Assembly (NCBI GenBank): GCA_016219545.1
Contig: JACRMH010000041.1
Coordinates: 179,666-243,665, forward strand
Source: Chloroflexota bacterium
GTDB lineage: Bacteria > Chloroflexota > Anaerolineae > Anaerolineales > Villigracilaceae
Reading direction: 5' to 3'
Length of the DNA: 64,000 nucleotides
Made by a program: the position numbers and the translations under genes. Shown here in pieces: positions 7,297 to 15,524 of the stretch; position 1 is the first letter of the stretch; every line of letters begins with the position of its first letter. The notes beneath the pieces are model-generated. The model saw only the letters and a list, made by a program, of their open reading frames with translations, ran no database searches and was not told the DNA's origin.

Positions 7297-8238
7297 TCAT
7301 TTTTCCTTGGGTAAATTATTCTGCGCCAATGAGACCATCCCACTCATTCCGCCAAGGTTCATTGAATCTACTGCGGAAGACGGAACGATGACAAGCGCGC
7401 CCTTTTCCTTTAAGCCTTCAAACAGCATGTTCATAGCGCGCAGGTGCAGGGCTGTCGGGTTGTTGATATAAGCCTTGGAAGCTTCGGCGAATGACGCGGC
7501 AATTTGCTGTTCTGATTCACCGAGGATCATGTGGGATTGCCGTTCGCGTTCAGCCTGCGCCTGGCGGGACATGGCGTTCTCAAGGTCTGGTGGAATGATC
7601 ACATCGCGGATCTCAACAGACTGTACGGTCACTCCCCAGGGAGTGGTGCGTTCGTCAATGATCTTTTGCAGGTCGGCATCCATCTTGCCGCGACCAACAA
7701 GAATATCTGCCAGTGTCATTTGACCGATGATCTCGCGCAGAGCGGTCTGTGCTGCCCATGAGATCGCAGAGTTGTAATCGGTTACTTCAAGCGCCGCTTT
7801 TTCGGCATCCCACACGACCCAAAACAAAACTGCGTCCACGTCCACAGGCACGGTATCTTTGGTGAGTGTCTTTTCTGCTGAGAACGAAGTCACGGCCACA
7901 CGATGGTCTATCCACATCACGGCAGTGTCAATGATAGGAACGATCCAGAACAAGCCCGGACCTTTCAGCCCGGTGAATTTCCCCAATCTTAGTACAACAA
8001 CTTTCTCCCATTGCGAAGCGACCTTCATTGAGAACAAAAAGTACATTCCAATTAACATCCAGCCAATTGCCCAAGTGGCGATCACTGCATCAGGATAACG
8101 ACCATCTCCTATGATCGCTCCCAGGATTGAGATGATCAGAAACACGACAAACAATGCTCCAGCGATTGGTGAAATGTGCTGATCATCTTTCTTCGTAAAA
8201 CTTTTTTCGATTGCTGACTTAAGAAATTTTGCGTTCAT
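7297..8238 (-). CDS. Slipin/SPFH (band 7) membrane-scaffold protein
   Basis: 313 residues from ATG 8238, which has AGGAG upstream; the frame runs 16 codons further into the regulator's end without a ribosome site. Two N-terminal membrane helices (about 28-70) precede a band-7 domain (about 78-245) with slipin signatures: KTLTKDTVPVDVDAVLFW, LREIIGQMTLADIL and TPWGVTVQSVEIRDVIIP, then a charged helix AQAERERQ. Slipins form oligomers that organise membrane domains and often act with a partner membrane protease. No NfeD is present; the YhfC protease three genes downstream could be a functional substitute (inference). Confidence 0.9.
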   Translation of the reverse strand: MNAKFLKSAIEKSFTKKDDQHISPIAGALFVVFLIISILGAIIGDGRYPDAVIATWAIGWMLIGMYFLFSMKVASQWEKVVVLRLGKFTGLKGPGLFWIVPIIDTAVMWIDHRVAVTSFSAEKTLTKDTVPVDVDAVLFWVVWDAEKAALEVTDYNSAISWAAQTALREIIGQMTLADILVGRGKMDADLQKIIDERTTPWGVTVQSVEIRDVIIPPDLENAMSRQAQAERERQSHMILGESEQQIAASFAEASKAYINNPTALHLRAMNMLFEGLKEKGALVIVPSSAVDSMNLGGMSGMVSLAQNNLPKEK

Positions 8239-8260
8239 TGTACATTCTCCTGTTTCTTGA

Positions 8261-8680
8261 TTATTCACTATCGTTGACAGCCGCATCTTTCATGGACTTG
8301 AGATTGTCTCTAACCATTTGGCTGACTTCACGTCCTGAGAACCCCAGCCTGTAAGCTTCGTTGATGAATCGTTGTGTGAGTGCCGCTAGTGATTCATATC
8401 TCAACTTTGCGCTGACTTCCGGCGGCGGTATCTCTGTGATATATGTGCCACGTCCTTGTTGAGTGGAAATGATTCTTTCTTCATCCAGTATACGATACGC
8501 ACGTGCTACTGTATTAAAGTTGACTCTCAACTCCTGTGCCAGTGCGCGGACGGTTGGCAATTGGTCTCCGGGCTTGAGTATGCCATTTACCAACTGGCTT
8601 TGGATTTGATTTACGATCTGGGTATAAATTGGTAAACCCGAGCGGACGTCTAAATTAAGGGTAAGTTGTTTTTCTGCCAT
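8261..8680 (-). CDS. GntR-family (YtrA-type) transcriptional regulator
   Basis: 139 residues. The N-terminal winged helix is typical (LPIYTQIVNQIQSQLVNGIL, KPGDQLPTVRALAQEL, NTVARAYRILDEE, QQGRGTYI). It ends with a short ~60-residue tail (about 80-139) instead of the large effector domain of other GntR classes, which places it in the YtrA group. YtrA-type regulators generally repress their own operon, often one answering cell-wall stress. AAAGGTG is the ribosome site. A strong promoter overlaps repeated AATTGTATC sequences just upstream, fitting autorepression. First gene of a five-gene operon ending with yhfC. Confidence 0.92.
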   Translation of the reverse strand: MAEKQLTLNLDVRSGLPIYTQIVNQIQSQLVNGILKPGDQLPTVRALAQELRVNFNTVARAYRILDEERIISTQQGRGTYITEIPPPEVSAKLRYESLAALTQRFINEAYRLGFSGREVSQMVRDNLKSMKDAAVNDSE

Positions 8681-8700
8681 AGGTCACCTTTTATTGTACT

Positions 8701-8746
8701 AATTGTATCATTGTAACAATTGTATCCTTTAATGGTTTTTTGTCAA
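8701..8746 (-). promoter_or_regulatory. Operon promoter with overlapping repeat operator
   Basis: On the minus strand TTGACA (plus coordinates 8741-8746) is followed after 16 bp by TACAAT (8719-8724). AATTGTATC occurs at 8701-8709 and 8718-8726, and TTGTAACAA (8711-8719) is palindromic between them. The repeats cover the -10 box and start site, as expected for a repressor site of the GntR protein. Confidence 0.75.
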
Positions 8747-8773
8747 TAGACTGTGCCCCACAAATATTCCAGC

Positions 8774-8802
8774 ATTGATTCTGCTTATTAGTCAGAATCA
8801 AT
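8774..8802. promoter_or_regulatory. Perfect inverted repeat between gntR and pdxS
   Basis: ATTGATTCTG (8774-8783) and its exact complement (8793-8802) flank a 9-nt spacer. It stands in the divergent gap, behind the gntR promoter and about 105 bp ahead of pdxS. It could be an operator for either side; it is followed by only four Ts and has no upstream plus-strand gene to terminate. Confidence 0.5.
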
Positions 8803-8906
8803 TTTCAGAATAAGTCAGGAAGCGTTTTTTGTTTAGAGTCCTCTTACAATTTAAAGATTATCCGCATGGTAGAATTCAACCGCAATTCATTAAAGGAGTC
8901 GATAAG

Positions 8907-9794
8907 ATGGAATCAAAAACTGGAACATGGATCGAGAAGAAGGGTTTAGCCCAAATGTTAAAAGGCGGTGTCATCATGGATGTGGTGAATGCCGAGCAAG
9001 CCAAGATCGCTGAAGATGCTGGAGCATGTGCTGTGATGGCGTTGGAGCGCGTACCTGCTGATATTCGTGCGGATGGTGGTGTGGCGCGCATGTCTGACCC
9101 CGATATGATCTTGAAGATCATTGACGCAGTCAGCATTCCCGTGATGGCGAAGTGCCGCATTGGACATTTTGTGGAAGCGCAAATCCTTGAAGCAATTGGC
9201 GTTGACTATATTGATGAGTCGGAAGTACTTACCCCTGCCGATGAAGAACATCATATTTTGAAACATAACTTCAAAGTGCCGTTTGTTTGTGGATGCCGAA
9301 ATATTGGTGAAGCCCTGCGCCGAATTGGTGAAGGTGCGGCGATGATCCGCACCAAAGGTGAAGCCGGGACAGGTGATGTAGTTGAAGCAGTCCGTCATGC
9401 GCGGACAGTGATCGGCGCGATCCGCCAATTGCAAACGATGGGTGATGAAGAGTTGATGACCTTTGCCAAGAATAATGGCGCGCCGTATGAACTCGTAAAG
9501 GAAGTGAAATTAACAGGACGAATGCCCGTTGTGAATTTTGCGGCCGGTGGAGTTGCAACCCCTGCTGATGCAGCTTTGATGATGCAGCTTGGCGTGGATG
9601 GTGTCTTCGTTGGTTCCGGCATCTTCAAGAGCGGTGATCCTGCCAAGCGCGCAAACGCAATCGTTAAAGCAGTGACGCATTTTCAAGACGCATCCATTTT
9701 GGCTGAAGTCAGCAAGAATCTGGGCGAGGCGATGGTTGGACGCAATGCCGCGCAAATGCCCGAAGCGGAAAGACTGGCTGTTCGTGGTTGGTAA
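8907..9794 (+). CDS. pdxS: Pyridoxal 5'-phosphate synthase, lyase subunit
   Basis: 295 residues from ATG 8907 (AAAGGAG 8 nt upstream). PdxS builds pyridoxal phosphate from ribose 5-phosphate, glyceraldehyde 3-phosphate and ammonia supplied by PdxT, in a 12+12 complex. The family sequence is unmistakable: [15 protein letters not shown], the reactive-lysine segments [14 protein letters not shown] and [19 protein letters not shown], and the phosphate-binding [14 protein letters not shown] and [11 protein letters not shown]. pdxT follows after 73 bp, so the two are probably co-transcribed. Confidence 0.98.
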   Translation: MESKTGTWIEKKGLAQMLKGGVIMDVVNAEQAKIAEDAGACAVMALERVPADIRADGGVARMSDPDMILKIIDAVSIPVMAKCRIGHFVEAQILEAIGVDYIDESEVLTPADEEHHILKHNFKVPFVCGCRNIGEALRRIGEGAAMIRTKGEAGTGDVVEAVRHARTVIGAIRQLQTMGDEELMTFAKNNGAPYELVKEVKLTGRMPVVNFAAGGVATPADAALMMQLGVDGVFVGSGIFKSGDPAKRANAIVKAVTHFQDASILAEVSKNLGEAMVGRNAAQMPEAERLAVRGW

Positions 9795-9803
9795 TTTTTG
9801 ACC

Positions 9804-9851
9804 GTGAACGATGGACCGTTGACCGTTTACGGTGTATCGTCCATCGTTCAC
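9804..9851 (+). repeat. Hairpin between pdxS and pdxT
   Basis: GTGAACGATGGAC (9804-9816) pairs perfectly with 9839-9851. The 22-nt loop repeats related words (GACCGTTGACCGTTTACGG). No T run follows, so it is not an intrinsic terminator. It may be a stability element or an intergenic repeat. Confidence 0.65.
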
Positions 9852-9867
9852 CGCCCATGGTTTATAT

Positions 9868-10449
9868 ATGAAAATTGGAGTACTCGCCCTTCAGGGCGAT
9901 TTTGCAGAACATATTTCCATGCTCAAAAAGATCGGCGTGGACACGGCCGAAGTGCGTTTACCAAAACATCTCGATGGGCTGAATGGGTTGATTATCCCCG
10001 GCGGTGAGTCCACTACCATTGGCAAACTTGCCGTTGCTTATGATTTGATGGAACCGTTAAAGCGATTTGGTAAAGACCACGCAATTTGGGGAACCTGCGC
10101 AGGCGCCATCTTTCTTTCAAAAGACATCAGCCGTAGTGACCAGCCTTTACTTGCTTTGATGGACATCAAAGTTCAACGTAACGCTTTTGGTCGTCAGGTT
10201 GATTCGTTCGAGACCGATCTTGATATTGATGAGTTGATGAAGGCCACTGGCACGGAACACCCCTACCATGCAGTTTTCATTCGTGCCCCTATCATTGAAT
10301 CTGTGCATGGAAATGCGAAGATACTTTCCGCGTTGGATGATGGTCGCATTGTTGCGGCGCAGGAAGGTCACTTGCTCGCCACCTCTTTTCATCCTGAATT
10401 GACAAGTGATACACGTTTCCATGAATATTTTGTTTCGTTGGCAAGTTAA
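9868..10449 (+). CDS. pdxT: Pyridoxal 5'-phosphate synthase, glutaminase subunit
   Basis: 193 residues; translation starts at MKIGVLALQGDFAEH, the usual PdxT N-terminus, so the longer upstream frame is rejected. It hydrolyses glutamine and passes ammonia to PdxS. The class-I glutaminase triad is present: Cys in GTCAGAIFLS (about residue 79), and His and Glu in SFHPEL near the end. The GGESTTIGKL loop is also typical. The ribosome site is weak; translation may depend on coupling or on the hairpin region upstream. Confidence 0.97.
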   Translation: MKIGVLALQGDFAEHISMLKKIGVDTAEVRLPKHLDGLNGLIIPGGESTTIGKLAVAYDLMEPLKRFGKDHAIWGTCAGAIFLSKDISRSDQPLLALMDIKVQRNAFGRQVDSFETDLDIDELMKATGTEHPYHAVFIRAPIIESVHGNAKILSALDDGRIVAAQEGHLLATSFHPELTSDTRFHEYFVSLAS

Positions 10450-10457
10450 TAACGAGA

Positions 10458-10520
10458 CCCTAAAGGTTTCTTTAATCAATTGTTGTTTTGATTAACCATC
10501 AAAACCTTTAGGATCTTTTT
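10458..10520 (+). terminator. Nested-stem terminator after pdxT
   Basis: The outer stem CCTAAAGGTTT pairs with AAACCTTTAGG, and an inner stem TTAATCAA pairs with TTGATTAA. A run of seven Ts follows at about 10514-10520. It separates pdxST from the next plus-strand gene. Confidence 0.88.
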
Positions 10521-10528
10521 TTCAAATC

Positions 10529-11449
10529 ATGTCCATCCGTTCACTTGATCTCTTAGACCTCCCCATTATTGCACGTTATCGAAATGATGTTATCACTCTC
10601 GACAGCGCGCGTGCCCTCACGCGTGGGCATCCGCTTGGGGCGATGGGACTGCTTGCTTATGTGAACCCGACGCGGCATTTATATGCGGCCATTGCCAACG
10701 GTGGAAATGCAGCATTGATGGGCGGCGTCATTCATTCACACGGGGAAACTTTTGCGAAGTTGCTATATCTTGCGCCTTCTTCGCGGTTGGACGATCCCGA
10801 ACTTCCGGCCTTGCTCGAACATCTTGTTATTCAAGCTGGTGAATGGAATGCCTTTCACGTAATGGCTGAGGTGGACGAGTCGAGTCATATCTTTCCTGCA
10901 CTGCGTACCGCAGGCTTCTCCGTCTATGCATGGCAAAAAATGTGGGATGTGAGTCAGATCGGGAAAGCAGGACCTATTCCAGGTCAGGTATGGAGGCGCA
11001 TGAATTCTGTGGACCTGCCTGCAGTGCAGAGTCTGCATTATCAGATCGTCCCGCCATTGCTTCATCCAGTTGAGCCAGCGCCCAAACGCATGATCGGATT
11101 CGTCTGTTCGGAGAATCTAAAGTGCTATGTGAGTATCACCGCGGGGATATATGGCATTGTTTTGACTCCCCTTATTCATCCCGATGAAAATAATGTTAGT
11201 GAAAAAATTGCCGCACTCGTTTCCAATCTGCCGGACCGCCGCGGACGCAAAGTCTATTTATGTGTGCGTTCGTATCAGACCTGGCTTGAGCCGGTATTGG
11301 AAGATCTCGGCGCGCAGGCATCGCCGCGTCAGGCAGTGATGGTGAAACACCTTGCGCGTTTGATTCAAGAGGGACAATTGGCGCGCGCTGTTCCGGCGAG
11401 CGTCAACGTGCAGCCTTCGCGCATCAGTAGAATGGATATTGATGAATAA
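10529..11449 (+). CDS. Putative GNAT-fold acetyltransferase
   Basis: 306 residues. The start (MSIRSLDLLDLPIIARYRND) and overall layout resemble GNAT-type proteins, with a middle part (AEVDESSHIFPALRTAGFSVYAWQKMW) like the C-terminal strands of such a domain and a second half that could be another degenerate unit. The acetyl-CoA loop Q/RxxGxG/A is not clearly seen, so activity is uncertain. The stop overlaps the next gene's ATG by 8 bp, implying co-translation with the HAD phosphatase. There is no clear ribosome site. Confidence 0.55.
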   Translation: MSIRSLDLLDLPIIARYRNDVITLDSARALTRGHPLGAMGLLAYVNPTRHLYAAIANGGNAALMGGVIHSHGETFAKLLYLAPSSRLDDPELPALLEHLVIQAGEWNAFHVMAEVDESSHIFPALRTAGFSVYAWQKMWDVSQIGKAGPIPGQVWRRMNSVDLPAVQSLHYQIVPPLLHPVEPAPKRMIGFVCSENLKCYVSITAGIYGIVLTPLIHPDENNVSEKIAALVSNLPDRRGRKVYLCVRSYQTWLEPVLEDLGAQASPRQAVMVKHLARLIQEGQLARAVPASVNVQPSRISRMDIDE

Positions 11450-12125
11450 TCTAAAAGCGTTGATCTTTGATTTTGATGGATTGATCCTCGATACCGAAAC
11501 CCCTGAAGTTCTTGCGTGGCAATCCATTTATAAGGAATATCGATTCGAATTACCTGTGGACGAGTGGGAGAAGACTATCGGTGGGTACGGCATCTCGAAC
11601 TTTGATGCGGCGGAACATCTCACGCAGCTTTCTTCGGGACGGCTGGACATTGCTTCGTTACGCGCTCGCTACCGAAAAGAAGCGGATGCCATGATCCATG
11701 CCAATCCCATTCTGCCCGGAGTGATCAGCATGATCGAACAGGCAAAGGATGCCGGCTTGCAGGTCGCCATTGGGTCAAGTTCTCCGCATTCATGGGTGGA
11801 TTCACATGCAATACGATTGGGCATCTTCGATCATTTTGACCATATCATTTGCCAGGATGATGTGCCGCCCGGCCGCACAAAACCCAACCCTGATATTTAT
11901 TTGAAGGCGCTGGAACAACTCAACGTTAAGAAAGAAGCGGCCGTCGTTTTTGAAGATTCTCCCAATGGCGTCTTGGCATCCCGCCGCGCAGATATTTTTG
12001 TAGTGGCAGTCCCAAATCCATTGACCATTAAGATGGGTGTATCGGGTGATATTACTGTCCCTTCATTGGCAGAATTGTCCCTGCAGGAATTGTCGCAAAA
12101 GGTTTCCCGAAAATATCTAGTTTGA
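11442..12125 (+). CDS. HAD-superfamily phosphatase (beta-phosphoglucomutase-like)
   Basis: 227 residues from ATG 11442, inside the end of the preceding gene. HAD motifs are in order: the nucleophile and acid Asp pair in LIFDFDGLILDTETP (about residues 8-22), motif II in AIGSSSPHSW, motif III Lys in RTKPNPDIYLKAL and motif IV in VFEDSPNGVLASR. A helical cap between motifs I and II fits subfamily IA. Likely substrates are sugar phosphates or related metabolites; the specificity cannot be read from sequence. Confidence 0.9.
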   Translation: MNNLKALIFDFDGLILDTETPEVLAWQSIYKEYRFELPVDEWEKTIGGYGISNFDAAEHLTQLSSGRLDIASLRARYRKEADAMIHANPILPGVISMIEQAKDAGLQVAIGSSSPHSWVDSHAIRLGIFDHFDHIICQDDVPPGRTKPNPDIYLKALEQLNVKKEAAVVFEDSPNGVLASRRADIFVVAVPNPLTIKMGVSGDITVPSLAELSLQELSQKVSRKYLV

Positions 12126-12238
12126 TTTAGAGAGAAATATGTGAAATAATGATATAGACGAGCAAAAACGAGCAAATGCCCGCTCTCGGAAAATTTATTG
12201 GTAAGTTGTACTTGGAAAACTTTAACAAGGAGTTTGAT

Positions 12239-13249
12239 ATGAGTATCGGAAAAATTAAATGGCAGTCCATTGTATCCAAATACGCCTATCCGGAAACATG
12301 GCGTAGTTTATGGCAGGTCTTCAATTCGGTGATTCCGTTTTTTGTGCTTTGGTATCTGGCCTATCGCAGTCTTGAGGTTGGATATTGGCTTACGCTTTTG
12401 CTTACGATCCCAGCGGCAGGATTCATGGTGCGCATGTTCATCATCTTCCATGATTGCTGTCACGGTTCGTTTTTCAAAACTCCGCTTGCCAATGACCGTT
12501 TGGGATTGTTACTCGGCGCTGCAGTCTGGACTCCGTATTTTGACTGGAAGCATTCTCACGCCATTCATCACGCCACTGCCGGTGACCTTGACCGCCGCGG
12601 TGTTGGCGATGTATACACCATGACCGTGGAAGAATATATCGCCTCTCCCTGGTATAAAAAATTTGGTTACCGCATCATGCGAAGCCCGATCATTTTGTTT
12701 ACCATCGGTGCAACGCTTGTCTTTGTGTTTACGCACCGGTTTTGGAGCTCGAAATCCGGCAAGCGCGAAAGAAATAGTGTCATTTGGACGAACATTGCTC
12801 TCCTTGCCTTTATCGGCTGGACCATCTATCACATCGGCTGGCAGGCTTACATACTGGTTGAATTGCCAATTCTGCTGATGGCTTGCGGCGCGGGCGTATG
12901 GCTCTTCTATGTTCAACATAACTTCGAGCCCACCTATTGGGAACGTCATAAGAATTGGGAATTCTTCAAAGCCGGCATGGACGGAAGCTCTTTTTACAAA
13001 CTTCCCAAAGTCCTGCAATGGTTTACCGGCAATATTGGGTTCCATCATATTCATCACCTCAGCCCGAAGATTCCCAATTACAAATTGGAACAATGCCACA
13101 AAGAGAATCCCATATTCCAGATCGAGCCGATCACTTTTCGCGATAGTTTGAAATCGCTATACTTCCGGCTGTGGGATGAAAAGGAAAAGATGCTCGTGGG
13201 GTGGCGCGCGGTCAAAAAATATAAAATGAAAATGCAGACCAGAATGTGA
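12239..13249 (+). CDS. Membrane fatty acid desaturase
   Basis: 336 residues from ATG 12239 (AAGGAG 8 nt upstream). The three histidine clusters that bind the di-iron centre are present: HDCCHGS (about 71-77), HSHAIHH (105-111) and HHIHHLS near residue 280, between membrane helices. This layout matches the acyl-lipid delta-12/omega-3-type desaturase family, which uses oxygen and ferredoxin or similar donors. It implies at least occasional exposure to oxygen. Free-standing gene with its own terminator; the upstream gap shows no strong promoter. Confidence 0.92.
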   Translation: MSIGKIKWQSIVSKYAYPETWRSLWQVFNSVIPFFVLWYLAYRSLEVGYWLTLLLTIPAAGFMVRMFIIFHDCCHGSFFKTPLANDRLGLLLGAAVWTPYFDWKHSHAIHHATAGDLDRRGVGDVYTMTVEEYIASPWYKKFGYRIMRSPIILFTIGATLVFVFTHRFWSSKSGKRERNSVIWTNIALLAFIGWTIYHIGWQAYILVELPILLMACGAGVWLFYVQHNFEPTYWERHKNWEFFKAGMDGSSFYKLPKVLQWFTGNIGFHHIHHLSPKIPNYKLEQCHKENPIFQIEPITFRDSLKSLYFRLWDEKEKMLVGWRAVKKYKMKMQTRM

Positions 13250-13252
13250 TCA

Positions 13253-13283
13253 AAAAGTACCGGCCTCAGCCGGTACTTTTTTT
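13253..13283 (+). terminator. Terminator after the desaturase gene
   Basis: AAAGTACCGGC and GCCGGTACTTT form a stem around CTCA, followed by T residues. Confidence 0.92.
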
Positions 13284-13298
13284 ATAGCGGCAATTCGG

Positions 13299-13304
13299 TA
13301 TAAT
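13299..13304 (+). promoter_or_regulatory. TATAAT element placed for a leaderless transcript
   Basis: A perfect TATAAT ends 8 bp before the ATG at 13313, and no ribosome site lies between. Transcription would begin at or near the start codon. The -35 region overlaps the preceding terminator and is not convincing. Confidence 0.45.
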
Positions 13305-13312
13305 CAGCCGAT

Positions 13313-13987
13313 ATGAAACTCGCCGCCCTTGTCCCCATGCGCCACCACAGCCAGCGTGTGCCCGGCAAAAACTATCGTCCGCTTGCGGGCAAACCCCTTT
13401 TTCATCACATCATCGAGACTCTTCTCGCAGTCCCTGAGATCGAAACCGTGATGGTGGATACCGACTCCGAACCCGTGATGGACGGGGTGCGCCGCTTCTT
13501 TCCGACCGTCAAGCTGATCCAGCGCCCCGAGCATCTCCGCGCCGATGATGTGCCGATGAACGACATCCTTTTGCATGACACCGCGCAAGTGAACGCGGAT
13601 TTTTATCTGCAAACGCACAGCACGAATCCATTATTAAAAGCAGAAACCATTTCCAGTGGAATCAAAACCTTCTTCGCTGAATTCCCCAAATACGACTCAC
13701 TCTTTTCCGTGACGCGCTTGCAAACACGGCTATATTTCAAGGACGGGCGCGCCATCAATCACGACCCGGCTGTGTTGATCCAAACGCAAGACCTGCCGCC
13801 AATCTATGAAGAGAATTCCTGCCTGTATCTTTTCACCCGCGAAAACCTCGTCCGCAAACATCACCGTATTGGGGATAGTCCCTTCATGTTCGAGATCAAC
13901 AAAGATGAAGCCTGGGACATTGACGAAGAATTGGATTTTGAAATTTCAGATTTTTTAATGAAGAGAAGATTACAGAATGAACATTAG
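13313..13987 (+). CDS. NeuA-like CMP-sugar cytidylyltransferase
   Basis: 224 residues. The acylneuraminate cytidylyltransferase pattern is clear: ALVPMRHHSQRVPGKNYRPL (nucleotide-binding start, with the conserved Arg and Lys), GKPLFHHIIETLL, VMVDTDSEPVM, and LQTHSTNPLL for the usual Q-x-T-S-P region. It should activate a 2-keto acid sugar (sialic-, pseudaminic- or Kdo-like) or an analogue with CTP. First gene of an operon that overlaps by 11 bp into the next. No NeuB-type synthase lies in this window, so the sugar is unknown. Confidence 0.85.
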   Translation: MKLAALVPMRHHSQRVPGKNYRPLAGKPLFHHIIETLLAVPEIETVMVDTDSEPVMDGVRRFFPTVKLIQRPEHLRADDVPMNDILLHDTAQVNADFYLQTHSTNPLLKAETISSGIKTFFAEFPKYDSLFSVTRLQTRLYFKDGRAINHDPAVLIQTQDLPPIYEENSCLYLFTRENLVRKHHRIGDSPFMFEINKDEAWDIDEELDFEISDFLMKRRLQNEH

Positions 13988-15524
13988 AAATATAAAGAAT
14001 GTAGTTGTAAACTGGTTTTCCAAACCCTGGTATCCCATTCTCATCAGCGCCTATCCTGTGCTGGCATTGCTATCCGCCAATGCGGGACAAGTCCCGGTCA
14101 GCACAGTCGTCCGTCCGTTGTTGGTGTCTGTTGCGTTTGGCGGACTTTTGTTCCTTATTACCCGGTTGTTTCTTAGACAGGCACATAAGGCAGCGCTTCT
14201 TACCACGCTATTACTGACATTGTTCTTCACATACGGGCATGCTTATATTGCCATTGACCAAGAATATCCCAAGTCTAACTACACTACATGGCTGGCGGTT
14301 GGCTGGATCGTGTTGTTTCTGCTTGCAATTTTATGGACAGCGCGCACGAAGCTGACATTTATTTCCTGGGCATCGACTCTTAATACGGTCGCTCTCGCGT
14401 TGCTGATCATTTCCTTGGAGCAGACCAACTTCGGGGACGGTCCGCGAGGCGCACATGCTTTGGGGTTGAAGAATGCCCCAGTGGAGTCGGATCTTGTTAA
14501 GCCGGAAAATCCGCCGGATGTGTATTTCTTCCTGCTCGATTCTTATGGACGTGCCGACCTGCTCCAACAGGCGTATGGATTCGATAACAGTGAGTTCATT
14601 AACGAGTTGGAGAAGCGCGACTTTTTTGTGGCAAAGTGCAGTCAAAGCAATTATGTGAGAACAGAACTTTCACTCGGCTCGTCGCTCAATATGGAATATT
14701 TGCAGGGGTTGAACGATGCCTTCGTGCCTGAAAAAATTGGGCGCAGTGTGTTATGGGATTCGCTTAAGCATAGCGCGGTGCGTTACAACTTTGAAAGCAT
14801 GGGTTATGAGACCGTGGCTTTTGACACAGGCTTTGAGTGGTTGAATCTAAACGATGCGACTTACTTCATGCGCCCGCCCGCTATTTCTTCCGGCATGAAT
14901 GAATTTGAGGGCTTGTTCCTGCGCACAACCGCCGCTCGCTATGCAAAGGAACTGGGACTCGTAGACCCGGATTATCTTTTGGGTGTTGGTTTCCGCGACC
15001 GTTTTAAATCTATCTTCAACAGCATTGACGATGTTGCGAAGATTCAACAGCCAACGTTCTCTTATATCCATGTGATCTCACCGCATCCGCCCTTTGTATT
15101 TGACCCGAATGGCAACCCAACCTATCCGCCGGATTTTTGGAACGACCAGCGCCAGTATCCGCCTGACTTGTACGAAAAGGGATACGAGAATCAATTGCAG
15201 TATTTGAACAAGAATATGCTCGAAGCAATTGATACGATCATGGCTGATTCCGAAACGCCGCCGATCATCATCATTCAAGGCGATCATGGGCCGTGGATGC
15301 AGCCTACGAACAAACGTTTCTGGAATCTCACCGCAATTTATTTCCCGGAACATAAAGATAAATTGTATTCAACGATCTCGCCTGTTAATATTTTTCGCCT
15401 AGTGTTCGATACCTACTTCGGCGGGAACTATGATATTCTCAAAGACACCAGTTATTTTTCGCCTGTGCCAAAACTATATAATTTCAACGAAGTGCCGTAT
15501 CCTTGTAAGTACCCAGACAATTAA
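13977..15524 (+). CDS. Membrane sulfatase-fold (alkaline phosphatase superfamily) enzyme
   Basis: 515 residues. Five to six membrane helices (about 20-165) precede a catalytic domain. Visible superfamily signs are DVYFFLLDSYGRAD (metal Asp), NYVRTELSLGSSLNMEYL (candidate Thr/Ser nucleophile), YIHVISPHPPFVFD and IIIQGDHGPWM (metal Asp-His). The layout resembles LtaS/EptA-like enzymes that move phosphoglycerol or phosphoethanolamine, though many such Chloroflexota proteins are called sulfatases. Being inside a glycan operon, a decorating transferase or hydrolase of surface sugars is likely. The real substrate is unknown. Confidence 0.75.
   Translation: MNIRNIKNVVVNWFSKPWYPILISAYPVLALLSANAGQVPVSTVVRPLLVSVAFGGLLFLITRLFLRQAHKAALLTTLLLTLFFTYGHAYIAIDQEYPKSNYTTWLAVGWIVLFLLAILWTARTKLTFISWASTLNTVALALLIISLEQTNFGDGPRGAHALGLKNAPVESDLVKPENPPDVYFFLLDSYGRADLLQQAYGFDNSEFINELEKRDFFVAKCSQSNYVRTELSLGSSLNMEYLQGLNDAFVPEKIGRSVLWDSLKHSAVRYNFESMGYETVAFDTGFEWLNLNDATYFMRPPAISSGMNEFEGLFLRTTAARYAKELGLVDPDYLLGVGFRDRFKSIFNSIDDVAKIQQPTFSYIHVISPHPPFVFDPNGNPTYPPDFWNDQRQYPPDLYEKGYENQLQYLNKNMLEAIDTIMADSETPPIIIIQGDHGPWMQPTNKRFWNLTAIYFPEHKDKLYSTISPVNIFRLVFDTYFGGNYDILKDTSYFSPVPKLYNFNEVPYPCKYPDN

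Noticed and set aside
12509..13099. 196-codon minus-strand frame opposite the desaturase
   Set aside because: The desaturase frame carries all three histidine clusters; the opposite frame has no recognisable features.
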